Assembly: GCF_013031355.1 (NCBI RefSeq)
Contig: NZ_WPZO01000001.1
Location: 434,001 to 498,000 of the forward strand
Source of the DNA: Ruegeria arenilitoris
GTDB taxonomy: Bacteria; Pseudomonadota; Alphaproteobacteria; Rhodobacterales; Rhodobacteraceae
Direction: 5' to 3'
DNA: 64,000 bases
This document shows positions 8,888 through 17,171 of this stretch, piece after piece. The translations under genes and the position numbers were made by a program. Under the pieces are notes generated by a model. That model was not told the DNA's origin. It saw only the letters and a program-made list of their open reading frames with translations, and ran no database searches. The stretch's first letter is position 1. Each line of letters begins with the position of its first letter.

Positions 8888-9769
8888 ATGTCCAAAGCAG
8901 AACAGCGCGAGCAGATGTCCAACGGCGCGGGTTTCATTGCAGCCCTGGATCAAAGTGGCGGCTCGACACCCAAGGCGCTGGCGCTTTATGGGGTCGATGC
9001 CTCGGAATACAGCTCGGACGAAGAGATGTTCGGTGAAATCCAGAAAATGCGCGCCCGCATCATTCTGGCCGACGACTTTACCAAGGACAAAGTGATCGGC
9101 GCGATCCTGTTCGAACGTACGCTGGGCGAAGAGATTGACGGTCGCAAGGTCGCCGATTACCTGTGGTCGCAGAAGGGTATCGTTCCGTTCCTGAAGATCG
9201 ACAAGGGTCTGGAGGATCAGGCCAACGGCGTTCAGATGATGAAACCGATCCCGGGTCTGGCGGACACTCTGGCCAAGGCCGATGGCGTCTTCGGCACCAA
9301 AGAGCGTTCTGTGATCCACGAAGCCAACGCCGAGGGCATCGCCGCTGTTGTGGCCCAGCAGTTCGACGTGGCCCGCGAAGTTGTTGCCGCCGGTATGGTT
9401 CCGATTGTCGAGCCTGAAGTGAACATCAACTCGGCCACCAAAGCTGAGGCCGAGGATATCCTGAAAGCCGAGATCCTGAAAAACCTCGACCAACTGGCCG
9501 AGGGTCAAGACATCATGCTGAAGCTGACCATCCCCAGCCAGGCGAACCTGTATGACGAACTGGCCGATCATCCGCGCGTTGTGCGTGTTGTGGCACTGTC
9601 GGGCGGCTATTCGACCGAACAGGCCTGTGATCTGCTGGATCAGAACGGCAAGATGATCGCTTCGTTCTCGCGCGCACTGACCGAGGGGCTGTCGAAGCAG
9701 CAATCGGATGCCGAGTTCAACGCCGCACTGGGTGGCAATATCGACAAGATCTTCCGCGCCTCGGTCTAA
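8888..9769 (+). CDS. Fructose-bisphosphate aldolase, class I
   Basis: A 293-aa enzyme of the bacterial class I (Schiff-base) aldolase family: fructose 1,6-bisphosphate to dihydroxyacetone phosphate plus glyceraldehyde 3-phosphate. The N-terminal block GFIAALDQSGGSTPKAL and the ILFERTL, FLKIDKG and VPIVEPEVN segments are typical. The start at 8888 (MSKAEQ) fits family length; an upstream frame opening at 8804 is not needed. It stands alone, with its terminator apparently inside the convergent tag gene (9797-9819). Confidence 0.92.
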   Translation: MSKAEQREQMSNGAGFIAALDQSGGSTPKALALYGVDASEYSSDEEMFGEIQKMRARIILADDFTKDKVIGAILFERTLGEEIDGRKVADYLWSQKGIVPFLKIDKGLEDQANGVQMMKPIPGLADTLAKADGVFGTKERSVIHEANAEGIAAVVAQQFDVAREVVAAGMVPIVEPEVNINSATKAEAEDILKAEILKNLDQLAEGQDIMLKLTIPSQANLYDELADHPRVVRVVALSGGYSTEQACDLLDQNGKMIASFSRALTEGLSKQQSDAEFNAALGGNIDKIFRASV

Positions 9770-9775
9770 GGGGCG

Positions 9776-10378
9776 CTATACCGGCTTGGTGAATTCGCGG
9801 CGCATTTGCGCCGCTTTTTCACGCATGGAACACCCAATGGCGTGGTCGTTCACCAACCCCATTGCCTGCATGAATGCAAAAACCGTGGTCGGCCCGACGA
9901 ACTTCCAGCCACGTTTCTTCAAGTCCTTCGACATTGCGATGGACTCGGGTGAGGTCGACGCTGTTTGCGGTTCGGGTGGGTTGTCGGCCTCGTACCGCCA
10001 GACATAAGCGGCGATGGACCCTTCCGCTGCCACCAGCTCTTGCGCGCGGCGGGCGTTGTTGATGACAGCTTCGATCTTGCCGCGATGGCGTATGATGCCC
10101 GCATCCTGTAGCAGGCGTTCGACATCCACTTCATCAAACTTGGATACCGCGTTGAAATCGAACTGTTTAAACGCTTTGCGAAAGTTCTCGCGTTTGGCCA
10201 GGATTGTGCGCCAGCTTAGGCCCGACTGAAAGCTCTCCAAGCATAGTTTTTCGAACAGACGCTGTTCGTCTGCCACCGGGTAACCCCATTCATTGTCGTG
10301 GTATTCAAAGAACTCCGGTGCTGCCTGACACCAAGCGCAGCGTGGCTGGCCATCCGGGCCGAGTACGGTTTTGGTCAT
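9776..10378 (-). CDS. tag: DNA-3-methyladenine glycosylase I
   Basis: A 200-aa base-excision repair enzyme that removes 3-methyladenine from alkylated DNA. The N-terminal CAWC and YHDNEWGYP, the mid-protein SGLSWRTIL and the C-terminal VGPTTVFAFMQA with NDH and a Cys (IGCSM) match the Tag family and its zinc site. It converges on the aldolase gene with only 6 bp between stop codons. Upstream on the same strand are YciI and TetR genes, close enough for co-transcription. Confidence 0.95.
   Translation of the reverse strand: MTKTVLGPDGQPRCAWCQAAPEFFEYHDNEWGYPVADEQRLFEKLCLESFQSGLSWRTILAKRENFRKAFKQFDFNAVSKFDEVDVERLLQDAGIIRHRGKIEAVINNARRAQELVAAEGSIAAYVWRYEADNPPEPQTASTSPESIAMSKDLKKRGWKFVGPTTVFAFMQAMGLVNDHAIGCSMREKAAQMRREFTKPV
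9797..9819 (+). terminator. Terminator of the aldolase gene, inside tag
   Basis: A perfect 7-bp stem GCGGCGC/GCGCCGC with loop ATTT is followed at once by TTTTT. It reads as a rho-independent terminator for the plus-strand aldolase gene yet lies in the last codons of the minus-strand tag gene, because the two genes converge with almost no gap. Confidence 0.75.
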
Positions 10379-10385
10379 GGCAACC

Positions 10386-10673
10386 TCAGGTCAAAAGAAA
10401 GCTCAGGCGTTCGTCTGCGCGGGCAGGCTCCATCTCAAGAATTTCGGCCGTTACCACATTTGCAACGACAAAAGGATCCTGATCAACGAATTCGGATACC
10501 GTATTCAGGCTGTCAGCGACGGCCAAAATACCACCGCCTATGCCGGGGTTTAACGTTCCGGCGAGCAAGAACATTCCTGTGTCGAAGCCCTGTTTCAACC
10601 ACGCTCGGTGCCCGTCCATGTTCTCGGAAGCAAGGTTCTTGTTTTCGGAAAAGCGTAGTAAAATTATATACAT
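10386..10673 (-). CDS. YciI-family protein
   Basis: A 95-aa protein of the YCII-related family: it begins MYIILLRFSENK, has a His in DGHRAWL and an Asp in the QDPFV motif, the proposed His-Asp pair of this dimeric fold. Family members include dehydrochlorinases and stand-alone proteins of unknown activity. It follows the TetR gene by 12 bp, so it is probably part of a TetR-controlled operon reaching towards tag. The actual substrate is unknown. Confidence 0.85.
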   Translation of the reverse strand: MYIILLRFSENKNLASENMDGHRAWLKQGFDTGMFLLAGTLNPGIGGGILAVADSLNTVSEFVDQDPFVVANVVTAEILEMEPARADERLSFLLT

Positions 10674-10685
10674 GAGGAGTCTTTC

Positions 10686-11267
10686 TCAGGTTATTATAGG
10701 TTGCGGCAGAAGGTGGTCTAGCCAGATATTCATTTGCTGAACTTCGCGGTTGATGAAGGCCTCGTCTTGATAAGCCTGCGCAAGCGTCGCGACGCCCTGG
10801 CTCTGCGCCAACAGCCGCATGGCCAAATCCGGTGCATCTTCCGAGAGCCCGACCGCGGAAAACTGACGCACCAGCCAGTCGCGGAAAAGGTCGAACAACA
10901 AGTTGGCGTCGTTTTGTGCACTGTGTTCAAGTTTCGACAATTCGGTACACAGGGTGCCGACCGGACAGCCGTAGCGCGTGATCTTTGCGCGGTTCATGAT
11001 CAAGATGCCGATGAACTGACTGATGCGGTGTTTCGGGTCAGGGAAGTCTTGCTCCCAATCGTCCAGCATCTGCTTTGTCCTGTTTAGACGGAGGTCGATG
11101 ACAGCTTTGAGTATCTGATCCTTTGTTTTGAAGTGATAATAGAAGTTCCCACGAGATATGCGGACCGCCTTGGCAATGTCGGCAAAAGAGGTCTGGGCAA
11201 AACCGTTCTGATAGAACAACTCGTCCGCGACCTGAACAATTTGTTGGCTTGTACTGAGATCCGTCAT
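10686..11267 (-). CDS. TetR/AcrR-family transcriptional regulator
   Basis: A 193-aa regulator with an N-terminal helix-turn-helix (TSFADIAKAVRISRGNFYYHF, about residues 25-45) and a helical ligand domain carrying a TetR_C-like tail. It is the first gene of a minus-strand unit followed by yciI and possibly tag. Two identical-pattern palindromes just upstream (11288-11303, 11313-11328) overlap the predicted promoter, which points to autorepression. The ligand is unknown; the neighbouring YciI and DNA alkylation repair gene hint at a reactive compound, but this is speculation. Confidence 0.92.
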   Translation of the reverse strand: MTDLSTSQQIVQVADELFYQNGFAQTSFADIAKAVRISRGNFYYHFKTKDQILKAVIDLRLNRTKQMLDDWEQDFPDPKHRISQFIGILIMNRAKITRYGCPVGTLCTELSKLEHSAQNDANLLFDLFRDWLVRQFSAVGLSEDAPDLAMRLLAQSQGVATLAQAYQDEAFINREVQQMNIWLDHLLPQPIIT

Positions 11268-11287
11268 TTAACGCTGCTCATCTGCTG

Positions 11288-11337
11288 TAGGACGCTTGTC
11301 CTAAAACAAGCGTAGGACAAGTGTCCTACTGCGTCAA
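11288..11337 (-). promoter_or_regulatory. Promoter and twin TetR operators
   Basis: Two perfect-arm palindromes, TAGGACGCTTGTCCTA (11288-11303) and TAGGACAAGTGTCCTA (11313-11328), are centred 25 bp apart. On the minus strand a -35 TTGACG (11332-11337) and a -10-like TACGCT (11309-11314) have a 17-bp spacer, and the second palindrome sits in that spacer. Repressor binding there would block RNA polymerase. Confidence 0.75.
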
Positions 11338-11343
11338 CACGGA

Positions 11344-11571
11344 TTAGGAAGAAGACCTGTCGCGGTACCAGTTCAGAACAAATACACGTATGGCCGAGGC
11401 CAGCCCAATTTCGGGATCGCGATTAACATCAATTTCAGCTGCTAAGGCGTTGATTGCGATGTCTTTAGACTTGGCGATGTCGCGAAAGGACTGCCAAAAC
11501 TCGTCCTCCAGAGACACCGATGTGCGGTGACCCTTCAGGGTCAGTGATCGTTTGACCGGACGGCCGCTCAT
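11344..11571 (-). CDS. Ribbon-helix-helix domain protein
   Basis: A 75-aa protein of the RHH_4 type (PF13467-like): a beta-strand segment RSLTLKGHRTSVSLEDEFW followed by two helices. Such proteins usually bind DNA as dimers, though no target is known for this family. It is the third gene of the fumC operon and its start codon overlaps the stop of the DUF4169 gene (ATGA). The fumC-DUF4169-RHH order is one I recognise from Rhodobacterales. Confidence 0.85.
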   Translation of the reverse strand: MSGRPVKRSLTLKGHRTSVSLEDEFWQSFRDIAKSKDIAINALAAEIDVNRDPEIGLASAIRVFVLNWYRDRSSS

Positions 11572-11744
11572 TCATCCAACTCGTGATTGTCGATGTCGCG
11601 GCGTTGTTTGTCTTGGTGGAACTTGTCTTCGATCTTTTCCGCCTTGCTGCGACCGAATTTGACAGCGTTCTGATCCGCGCGGGCCTTTTTCTCGGCCCGC
11701 GCTTTTTCTTTTCGATACCGGTTCAGGTTGACCGGCTTGCCCAT
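11568..11744 (-). CDS. DUF4169 family small basic protein
   Basis: A 58-aa highly charged protein that starts [20 protein letters not shown] and ends NHELDE. Lys, Arg, Glu and Asp dominate, so it is probably helical or disordered and may bind nucleic acid or a partner protein. Its start shares one base with the fumC stop codon (TGATG), and its stop overlaps the ribbon-helix-helix start. This double coupling in a metabolic operon supports it as a real gene despite its size. Function is unknown. Confidence 0.85.
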   Translation of the reverse strand: MGKPVNLNRYRKEKARAEKKARADQNAVKFGRSKAEKIEDKFHQDKQRRDIDNHELDE

Positions 11745-13138
11745 CAGTCCTTCGGACCGATCATGTGTTCGGGGCGGACAACGGCGTCGAAAGTCTCTTC
11801 ATCGACAAAGCCCAACGCGATGGCTTCTTCCTTGAGGGTCGTGCCGTTCTTGTGTGCCGTCTTAGCTACGGTGGTAGCATTGTCATATCCGATGGTCGGC
11901 GCCAGCGCGGTCACCAGCATCAGCGATTCCTTCATCAGCTTGTCTATGCGCGGCTCATTGGCCTTGATGCCCAGCAGCATCCGCTCGGTAAAGCTGTCCG
12001 TGGCGTCGCCCAGCAGCTGGATCGACTGCAGCAGGTTGTAGGACATCATCGGGTTGTAGACATTCAGCTGGAAATGCCCCTGCGAGCCGGCGAACTTCAT
12101 CGCTGCGTCGTTGCCCATCACATGCGCGGCAACCTGCGTCAGCGCCTCGGCCTGGGTCGGGTTCACCTTACCGGGCATGATCGACGAGCCGGGCTCGTTT
12201 TCTGGAAGGATCAGTTCACCCAGACCCGAGCGGGGGCCAGAGCCCAACAGGCGGATGTCGTTGGCGATCTTGTAACAAGAGCCTGCGATGGTCGCCAAAG
12301 CGCCCGACAGGAAGACCATGGCGTCGTGGGCTGCCAGCGCCTCGAATTTGTTCGGTGCGGTGACGAAGGGCAGGCCAGTGATGTCCGCCATGTTCTTGGC
12401 TACGGCCTCATCCCAACCGTTGTGGGTGTTCAGACCGGTGCCAACGGCCGTACCGCCTTGGGCCAACTCGTAAATTCCGGGCATCGAGGCGTGGACGCGG
12501 GCAATACCCTGACGGATCTGGTGCGCGTAGCCGCCGAATTCCTGCTCCAGCGTCAGCGGCGTTGCATCCTGCGTGTGTGTCCGGCCGATCTTGATGATGC
12601 CTGTGAACTCTTTCGCTTTGGCTTCCAGCGCCGAAGCGAATTTCTCAAGCCCCGGCAGCAACACGTCACGCACGCTCATCGCGGTGGCGATGTGCATGGC
12701 CGTGGGGAAGGTATCGTTCGAGGATTGACCCATGTTGCAGTGGTCATTCGGGTGCACCGGATCTTTCGAACCGATCACGCCGCCCAGAATCTCAATCGCG
12801 CGGTTCGCGATCACCTCGTTCGAATTCATGTTCGACTGGGTGCCCGAACCGGTCTGCCAGACGACCAGCGGGAAGTTGTCGTCAAACTTGCCTTCAATTA
12901 CCTCACCTGCGGCCTGAATGACGGCGTCCGCAATTGTTGCGTCCAGCTTGCCGATGGCCTTGTTCTCCATCGCGCAGGCTTTCTTGATCACGCCCAGCGC
13001 GCGCACGATGGCGACGGGCTGCTTTTCCCAGCCAATAGGGAAATTCATGATCGAACGCTGCGTTTGGGCACCCCAATACTTGTCAGCAGGGACTTCCAAC
13101 GGGCCAAAGCTGTCGGATTCGGTGCGGGTCTGAGACAT
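11744..13138 (-). CDS. fumC: Fumarate hydratase class II
   Basis: A 464-aa oxygen-stable fumarase interconverting fumarate and malate in the TCA cycle. The superfamily signature [11 protein letters not shown] is present, as are [22 protein letters not shown] and the HNG substrate-site motif. Length is the normal 460-470 residues. It is the first gene of a three-gene minus-strand operon with DUF4169 and a ribbon-helix-helix protein. Its promoter should lie in 13139-13333, shared with the divergent exported protein. Confidence 0.97.
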   Translation of the reverse strand: MSQTRTESDSFGPLEVPADKYWGAQTQRSIMNFPIGWEKQPVAIVRALGVIKKACAMENKAIGKLDATIADAVIQAAGEVIEGKFDDNFPLVVWQTGSGTQSNMNSNEVIANRAIEILGGVIGSKDPVHPNDHCNMGQSSNDTFPTAMHIATAMSVRDVLLPGLEKFASALEAKAKEFTGIIKIGRTHTQDATPLTLEQEFGGYAHQIRQGIARVHASMPGIYELAQGGTAVGTGLNTHNGWDEAVAKNMADITGLPFVTAPNKFEALAAHDAMVFLSGALATIAGSCYKIANDIRLLGSGPRSGLGELILPENEPGSSIMPGKVNPTQAEALTQVAAHVMGNDAAMKFAGSQGHFQLNVYNPMMSYNLLQSIQLLGDATDSFTERMLLGIKANEPRIDKLMKESLMLVTALAPTIGYDNATTVAKTAHKNGTTLKEEAIALGFVDEETFDAVVRPEHMIGPKD

Positions 13139-13333
13139 CGGTCACTCCGTCGTGTATGCAGTCGTATGCCGTTTACCCGTAACTCTGTCATCGTGCAATC
13201 GGCCAGTTGCGCGCACCATAAACTCAAGGGCGCCAGAGGTATAGCCGGAAGGGATTGGTAAAATCGGTCCGAAACGCATTGTGTGCGCTACCGGGTCAGC
13301 TACAATAGGTGGATCAACTTGCTGGAGGCTAAG

Positions 13334-13897
13334 GTGGGCACATTGGTTCGAACTTATCCCCTGAAAATCATTGCCTTTTCATTTGGCATTCTGATTTTGT
13401 TCGCTCTCACTGGGCTGAAGGCTCATGCTGGGGATATTGCACCCTTTGTCGGCAGCTATGTCGGATCCGCCAATGTTGTGGATGAAGATGGAAGCGAAAC
13501 GCCACGTGACATGAGTGTGTCGATTCATGAATTGAAAGATGGGTTCAACGTCAGCTGGACGACTACAACCTACAAGGCGGACGGTCGGGTCAAAGAACAG
13601 AAATTCTCGATTGATTTCAAACAGTCAGACAGGGCTGACGTTTATTCCGCCGCAATGAAGCGCAACGTGTTCGGGCATGAGGTTCCGCTTGATCCGATGC
13701 AGGGTGAGCCCTTTGTCTGGGGGCGGATCGAGGGCGAAACACTGACCGTATTCTCGCTGTTCATTGGCGAGACCGGGGATTATGAGCTGCAACAGTTTGA
13801 CCGCACTCTGGCAGAGGGCGGCCTTGATCTGTCGTTTTCACGATTCCGGAACGGGGTGAAGTCGCGTTCGGTCGAAACGTTTCTGAAAAAGCAGTAG
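13334..13897 (+). CDS. Exported protein of unknown function
   Basis: Chosen start is GTG at 13334 because GGAGG lies 5 nt upstream; an ATG at 13283 in the same frame would add 17 residues. From the GTG the 187-aa product starts with a signal-peptide-like segment (KIIAFSFGILILFALTGLKAHA, split after AHA), so it should be periplasmic or secreted. The rest is beta-rich and soluble (VGSYVGSANVVDEDG, FVWGRIEGETLTVFSL), suggesting a lipocalin-like or other barrel fold, but I recognise no family. It is a single gene between fumC and the convergent sspB. Confidence 0.65.
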   Translation: MGTLVRTYPLKIIAFSFGILILFALTGLKAHAGDIAPFVGSYVGSANVVDEDGSETPRDMSVSIHELKDGFNVSWTTTTYKADGRVKEQKFSIDFKQSDRADVYSAAMKRNVFGHEVPLDPMQGEPFVWGRIEGETLTVFSLFIGETGDYELQQFDRTLAEGGLDLSFSRFRNGVKSRSVETFLKKQ

Positions 13898-13907
13898 ATC
13901 CAGGCGG

Positions 13908-14366
13908 TTACTTGCGGAAACTGTCCAGCGAGACAACCTCGGCGTCGTGTTGACCAGGCTCTTCTTCAACCTCAATCGATTCTTCGATGAGTTGTTCCAT
14001 CTCATCCTCGTCTTCTGGGCTTTCAAAGCGAAGCCCGAATTCGACCGAGGGATCAACGAAGGTTTTGATTGAGGAGTAGGGGATATAAAGCGGTTCCGGC
14101 GCATCGCCAAAGTTCAACGTGATCGCAAACCCATCGTCGCCGACCTCAAGGTTTTCGAACCAGTGCTGCATGACGATGGTCATTTCCTCCGGGTACCGCT
14201 CGCGCAGCCAATCCGCCAGTTCGACGCCGTCTTGGCGGGTGTCGAAGGTGATGAAGAAATGATGTGCCCCGGGCAGGCCATTGTCGGAAACGCTGGTCAG
14301 AACGGTTTTGATGAGCCCGCGCATGGCGGTGTGCATCAGGTTCCCATAGTCGATGTCTTGCGACAT
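13908..14366 (-). CDS. sspB: SspB-type ClpXP adaptor (alphaproteobacterial)
   Basis: A 152-aa adaptor that delivers ssrA-tagged peptides to the ClpXP protease. The body (HHFFITFDTRQDGVEL, MTIVMQHWFENLEVGDDGF, EPLYIPYSSIKTFVDPS) is the SspB-alpha fold. The acidic linker and the conserved C-terminal tail ending VVSLDSFRK would dock to ClpX. The tmRNA gene that makes its substrate tag is about 3 kb away on the same strand, separated by unrelated genes. Convergent with the exported protein. Confidence 0.92.
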   Translation of the reverse strand: MSQDIDYGNLMHTAMRGLIKTVLTSVSDNGLPGAHHFFITFDTRQDGVELADWLRERYPEEMTIVMQHWFENLEVGDDGFAITLNFGDAPEPLYIPYSSIKTFVDPSVEFGLRFESPEDEDEMEQLIEESIEVEEEPGQHDAEVVSLDSFRK

Positions 14367-14442
14367 GTGTCATCCTCAGAAGTGGTTACCCTCAGCATAG
14401 GGGATTTCATCGGAAACGAAAGACCGCCTGTGTGAGGATTGT

Positions 14443-15696
14443 TTAAACGTAATGCAGTCCGGTTCCGATTGCGGCCATGATTATCAATGTGGTTGCCATT
14501 CCAAATTTAAACTTAAAAATCAACAGTCCAGCGAGCATTGTTAGGATCAGCGCGGCTGGATTGAGGCTGGTCAGCTCGGGCCAGGGCAGTGTCACAGGTC
14601 CCAATGATACTTCGGGGATTTTCTGAAACAGAACGTTCAGACTAAACCATAGGGACAGGTTGAGAATCACACCCACGACCGCGGCGGTGATGCCGTGCAG
14701 CGCGGCCGACAATCTAGGACGTGCCGCCAGTTGATCCAGATAGGGCGCCGCAAGAAAAATCCAGAGAAAACAGGGGACGAACGTGGCCCATAAAGCAACC
14801 GCGCCGGCCGCAATCGCCAGAGAGGCGCCACCTGTCATCTGGCCGGTCAGCATGGCGACGAATTGGGTCACCAGAATCAATGGCCCCGGAGTTGTTTCGG
14901 CCAATCCCAGTGCGTCGATCATCTGATCCGTGCTGACCCAGTTGTACTTGTCCACGACGGTCTGGGTCATATAGGCGAGCACGGCATAGGCTCCGCCAAA
15001 GGTGACAACGGCGAGGCGGGCGAAGAACCAGCCCAGATCACTCAGCAGTTTTTGTCCAGTAACGGTCAGCGCCAGCAACGGCCCAAGCCACATTACCAGC
15101 CAAAAAGCGGCGGTGCGAAACATACCGGTAACTTTGGGCGCAATGGGAATGTCGTCGACCCGCGCTTGACCGTCAAAGGTAACGTATCCCCATATCGCCG
15201 CGGCCAGAATGATCAGCGGAAAGGGTAGGTTCAGCGCAAAGATGGCGAGGAATCCAAGCCCTGCGATGGCGCGGTGCTGTGTATCCGTCAGCGCCTTGCG
15301 CGACAGGTTTCGAAGCGCTTGCAGGACGATCACGATCACCGTGGCTTTCACGCCCAGAAACCCGGCCTGCACCAAAGGCAGATCACCGAAGGCGGCGTAA
15401 AGACCCACCAGAATTGCGATGACGCAGGCTCCGGGCAGCACGAACAAGGCCCCGGCGATCAAACCGCCGGTCACCCCGCGCAGACGCCAGCCGGCATAGG
15501 TTGCCAACTGCATTGCCTCGGGGCCGGGTAGTAGCATGCACAGCGACAAGGCCCGCAGATAGGTCTGCTCATCCAGCCAGGGCCGGTTTTCGACTAGTTC
15601 CTGATGCATCAGCGAAATCTGAGCCGCCGGGCCGCCGAAGGACAGCAGGCCGATGCGGCCGAACACGCGGACAAGCTCCGCAATAGATGGGGTCAT
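14443..15696 (-). CDS. chrA: Chromate transporter ChrA
   Basis: A 417-aa two-domain membrane protein of the CHR family, which exports chromate. Each half begins with a related block (SFGGPAAQISLMHQELV and TFGGAYAVLAYMTQTVV) and carries a PGPEA or PGP motif, as expected for the duplicated long form. The start MTPSIAELV at 15696 overlaps the stop of the ChrB-like gene (ATGA), so the genes are translationally coupled. An upstream in-frame ATG at 15717 lies inside the previous gene and is less likely. Confidence 0.92.
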   Translation of the reverse strand: MTPSIAELVRVFGRIGLLSFGGPAAQISLMHQELVENRPWLDEQTYLRALSLCMLLPGPEAMQLATYAGWRLRGVTGGLIAGALFVLPGACVIAILVGLYAAFGDLPLVQAGFLGVKATVIVIVLQALRNLSRKALTDTQHRAIAGLGFLAIFALNLPFPLIILAAAIWGYVTFDGQARVDDIPIAPKVTGMFRTAAFWLVMWLGPLLALTVTGQKLLSDLGWFFARLAVVTFGGAYAVLAYMTQTVVDKYNWVSTDQMIDALGLAETTPGPLILVTQFVAMLTGQMTGGASLAIAAGAVALWATFVPCFLWIFLAAPYLDQLAARPRLSAALHGITAAVVGVILNLSLWFSLNVLFQKIPEVSLGPVTLPWPELTSLNPAALILTMLAGLLIFKFKFGMATTLIIMAAIGTGLHYV

Positions 15697-16508
15697 GATT
15701 TGCGATCCGTCGGCCAATCGTGGTGTTCGTCAAACCCGTCCCGCGCCCAACGATACAGAGCGTCATAAAGATGCAGACCCGCCTCAAGGTTCTGATGGTC
15801 GTCCCGGTATTGTCGGGACAGGCCTACCGATATCGCCAGCAGACCGGCGGCCTCGGGCGACAGATCGTGACGGTTGGTATCCGCAGCGCGGATCACAGTG
15901 GCAAGCCGGTCAAGGGCAGGGGTGTGCAGCTGAAATTCGTCCAGCATCGTATCAAAGGTGCAGCGGTCACCTCGGTGGGACCAAAACGTATCCTCGATAT
16001 CGAATGGTGTCGCGTCGAAGGCCTTTGCCGTTGCTTCAACTTCTGACGGGGCCACAAACAAGAACTGCGCATCGGGGTCGACGAAACGGCGGATCAGCCA
16101 CGGGCAGGCGATCCGGTCGATCTTGGGCCGGTGGCGCGTGACCCAGACCGATCGGCCATCCTCTCGCGTGGGCACGGCCGAGGCCGGAACTCTTGGCGCA
16201 TCTGCCATGTCCCGCCAGCCATACATCCCGCCTTCCAGAAATTCGGCCTCACATCCCTTACTACGCAACCAGGACACAACCCCTTGGCTGAGCTTCTTGC
16301 CCTTTTGGCAAATGATGACGACGTTCCGATCACTAACTCTGCGGGCAATGCCGTCGATATCCATTGCAGGATGGCGAACCGAACCGGGGATCAGAAAGGG
16401 ATCGGCTTCAAAATCCGGGTCAAGGCAAATGTCGATCAAGACCGGCGCCTGCGGCGTTCCGATCAGGCGCAGCAACTGTTTCGGTGTAATCGCGTTGGGC
16501 GCGGGCAT
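15693..16508 (-). CDS. Rhodanese-ChrB fusion, chromate resistance
   Basis: A 271-aa protein joining a rhodanese-like domain (about residues 8-105, with Cys in VVIICQKGKK) to a ChrB C-terminal domain (from VWVTRHRPKIDRIACPWLIRR). ChrB proteins sense chromate and regulate chrA, or act as chromate-resistance factors. The start at 16508 is preceded by AGGAGA; an upstream frame to 16604 has no such site. It couples to chrA by ATGA. No recognisable DNA-binding N-terminus is present, since a rhodanese replaces it, so regulation is uncertain. Confidence 0.85.
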   Translation of the reverse strand: MPAPNAITPKQLLRLIGTPQAPVLIDICLDPDFEADPFLIPGSVRHPAMDIDGIARRVSDRNVVIICQKGKKLSQGVVSWLRSKGCEAEFLEGGMYGWRDMADAPRVPASAVPTREDGRSVWVTRHRPKIDRIACPWLIRRFVDPDAQFLFVAPSEVEATAKAFDATPFDIEDTFWSHRGDRCTFDTMLDEFQLHTPALDRLATVIRAADTNRHDLSPEAAGLLAISVGLSRQYRDDHQNLEAGLHLYDALYRWARDGFDEHHDWPTDRKS

Positions 16509-16570
16509 GGCATGTCTCCTGATGCAAACGGATACATGCGAAACTTGGGCTGGCGCCTCACGGGGCGTTC

Positions 16571-16626
16571 GCAATCTTACCCCATGACCCTTGCTTACGA
16601 TCAAGCGCCAAAGGGGTCAAGATTGC
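16571..16626 (-). promoter_or_regulatory. Inverted repeat and promoter ahead of the chr genes
   Basis: GCAATCTTACCCC (16571-16583) faces GGGGTCAAGATTGC (16613-16626), 13 matching bases with one extra. Within it, on the minus strand, TTGACC and TAAGCA are spaced 17 bp apart. This could be a chromate- or regulator-responsive operator. Confidence 0.4.
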
Positions 16627-16636
16627 GTTGCTTGCG

Positions 16637-17068
16637 TCAGGCCCAATCCAACCTTTGTCCGGTCATGCAGACGGGCAGGGTGTCTTGCGGAAATTGGCCG
16701 AGCTGTTCAAACAGAGATATAAAATCAAACTGGTTATACGCCTCGACCATGCGGTCGTCCTTGAAGCGCGCGATGACGCTGCCGGTAGCCTGTAACGGCG
16801 CCCCGTTATCTGCCCGGGTGGTGCTGACATGGAGAATTCCGGACACCCAATCACCGTCTTCGATGATCTTCGGTAGTTCGACCTTGATATCCCCCAGCAC
16901 ATGCCGAAAGGCCATGACGAGATCACGGAAATCATCCGCACCGACCTGCATTTCAGGGATCAGCCCCTCGGCCATGGTATCGGGGGCAAAGAACTGGTCG
17001 ATGGCATCAACGTTCCCGTTTTCCCAAACCTCGGCATACCAGTTTCTGAGTATATCGGCGTGTGACAT
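16637..17068 (-). CDS. SnoaL/NTF2-like protein
   Basis: A 143-aa protein with the SnoaL-like (ester cyclase, NTF2 fold) pattern: a helix LRNWYAEVWENGNVDAIDQFFAPD, then beta strands including GDWVSGILHVSTTRAD and ending MVEAYNQFDFISLFEQLGQ. Members range from polyketide cyclases to general cone-shaped binding proteins, so no reaction can be given. It lies between the chr genes and ssrA on the same strand, with no close operon partner. Confidence 0.8.
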   Translation of the reverse strand: MSHADILRNWYAEVWENGNVDAIDQFFAPDTMAEGLIPEMQVGADDFRDLVMAFRHVLGDIKVELPKIIEDGDWVSGILHVSTTRADNGAPLQATGSVIARFKDDRMVEAYNQFDFISLFEQLGQFPQDTLPVCMTGQRLDWA

Positions 17069-17171
17069 CCCAGCTCTCCTTTTCCTGTTGGGCTGAGAAT
17101 GAAACGAAAGGGTGAAGAAACCCTGAACGTGAACAAGATCAGAGATAAACCGCAGACATTAAGGGGGAAAT

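Noticed and set aside
11765..13261. Long plus-strand frame opposite fumC
   Set aside because: Fumarase signatures are intact on the other strand; the plus-strand product shows no family pattern.
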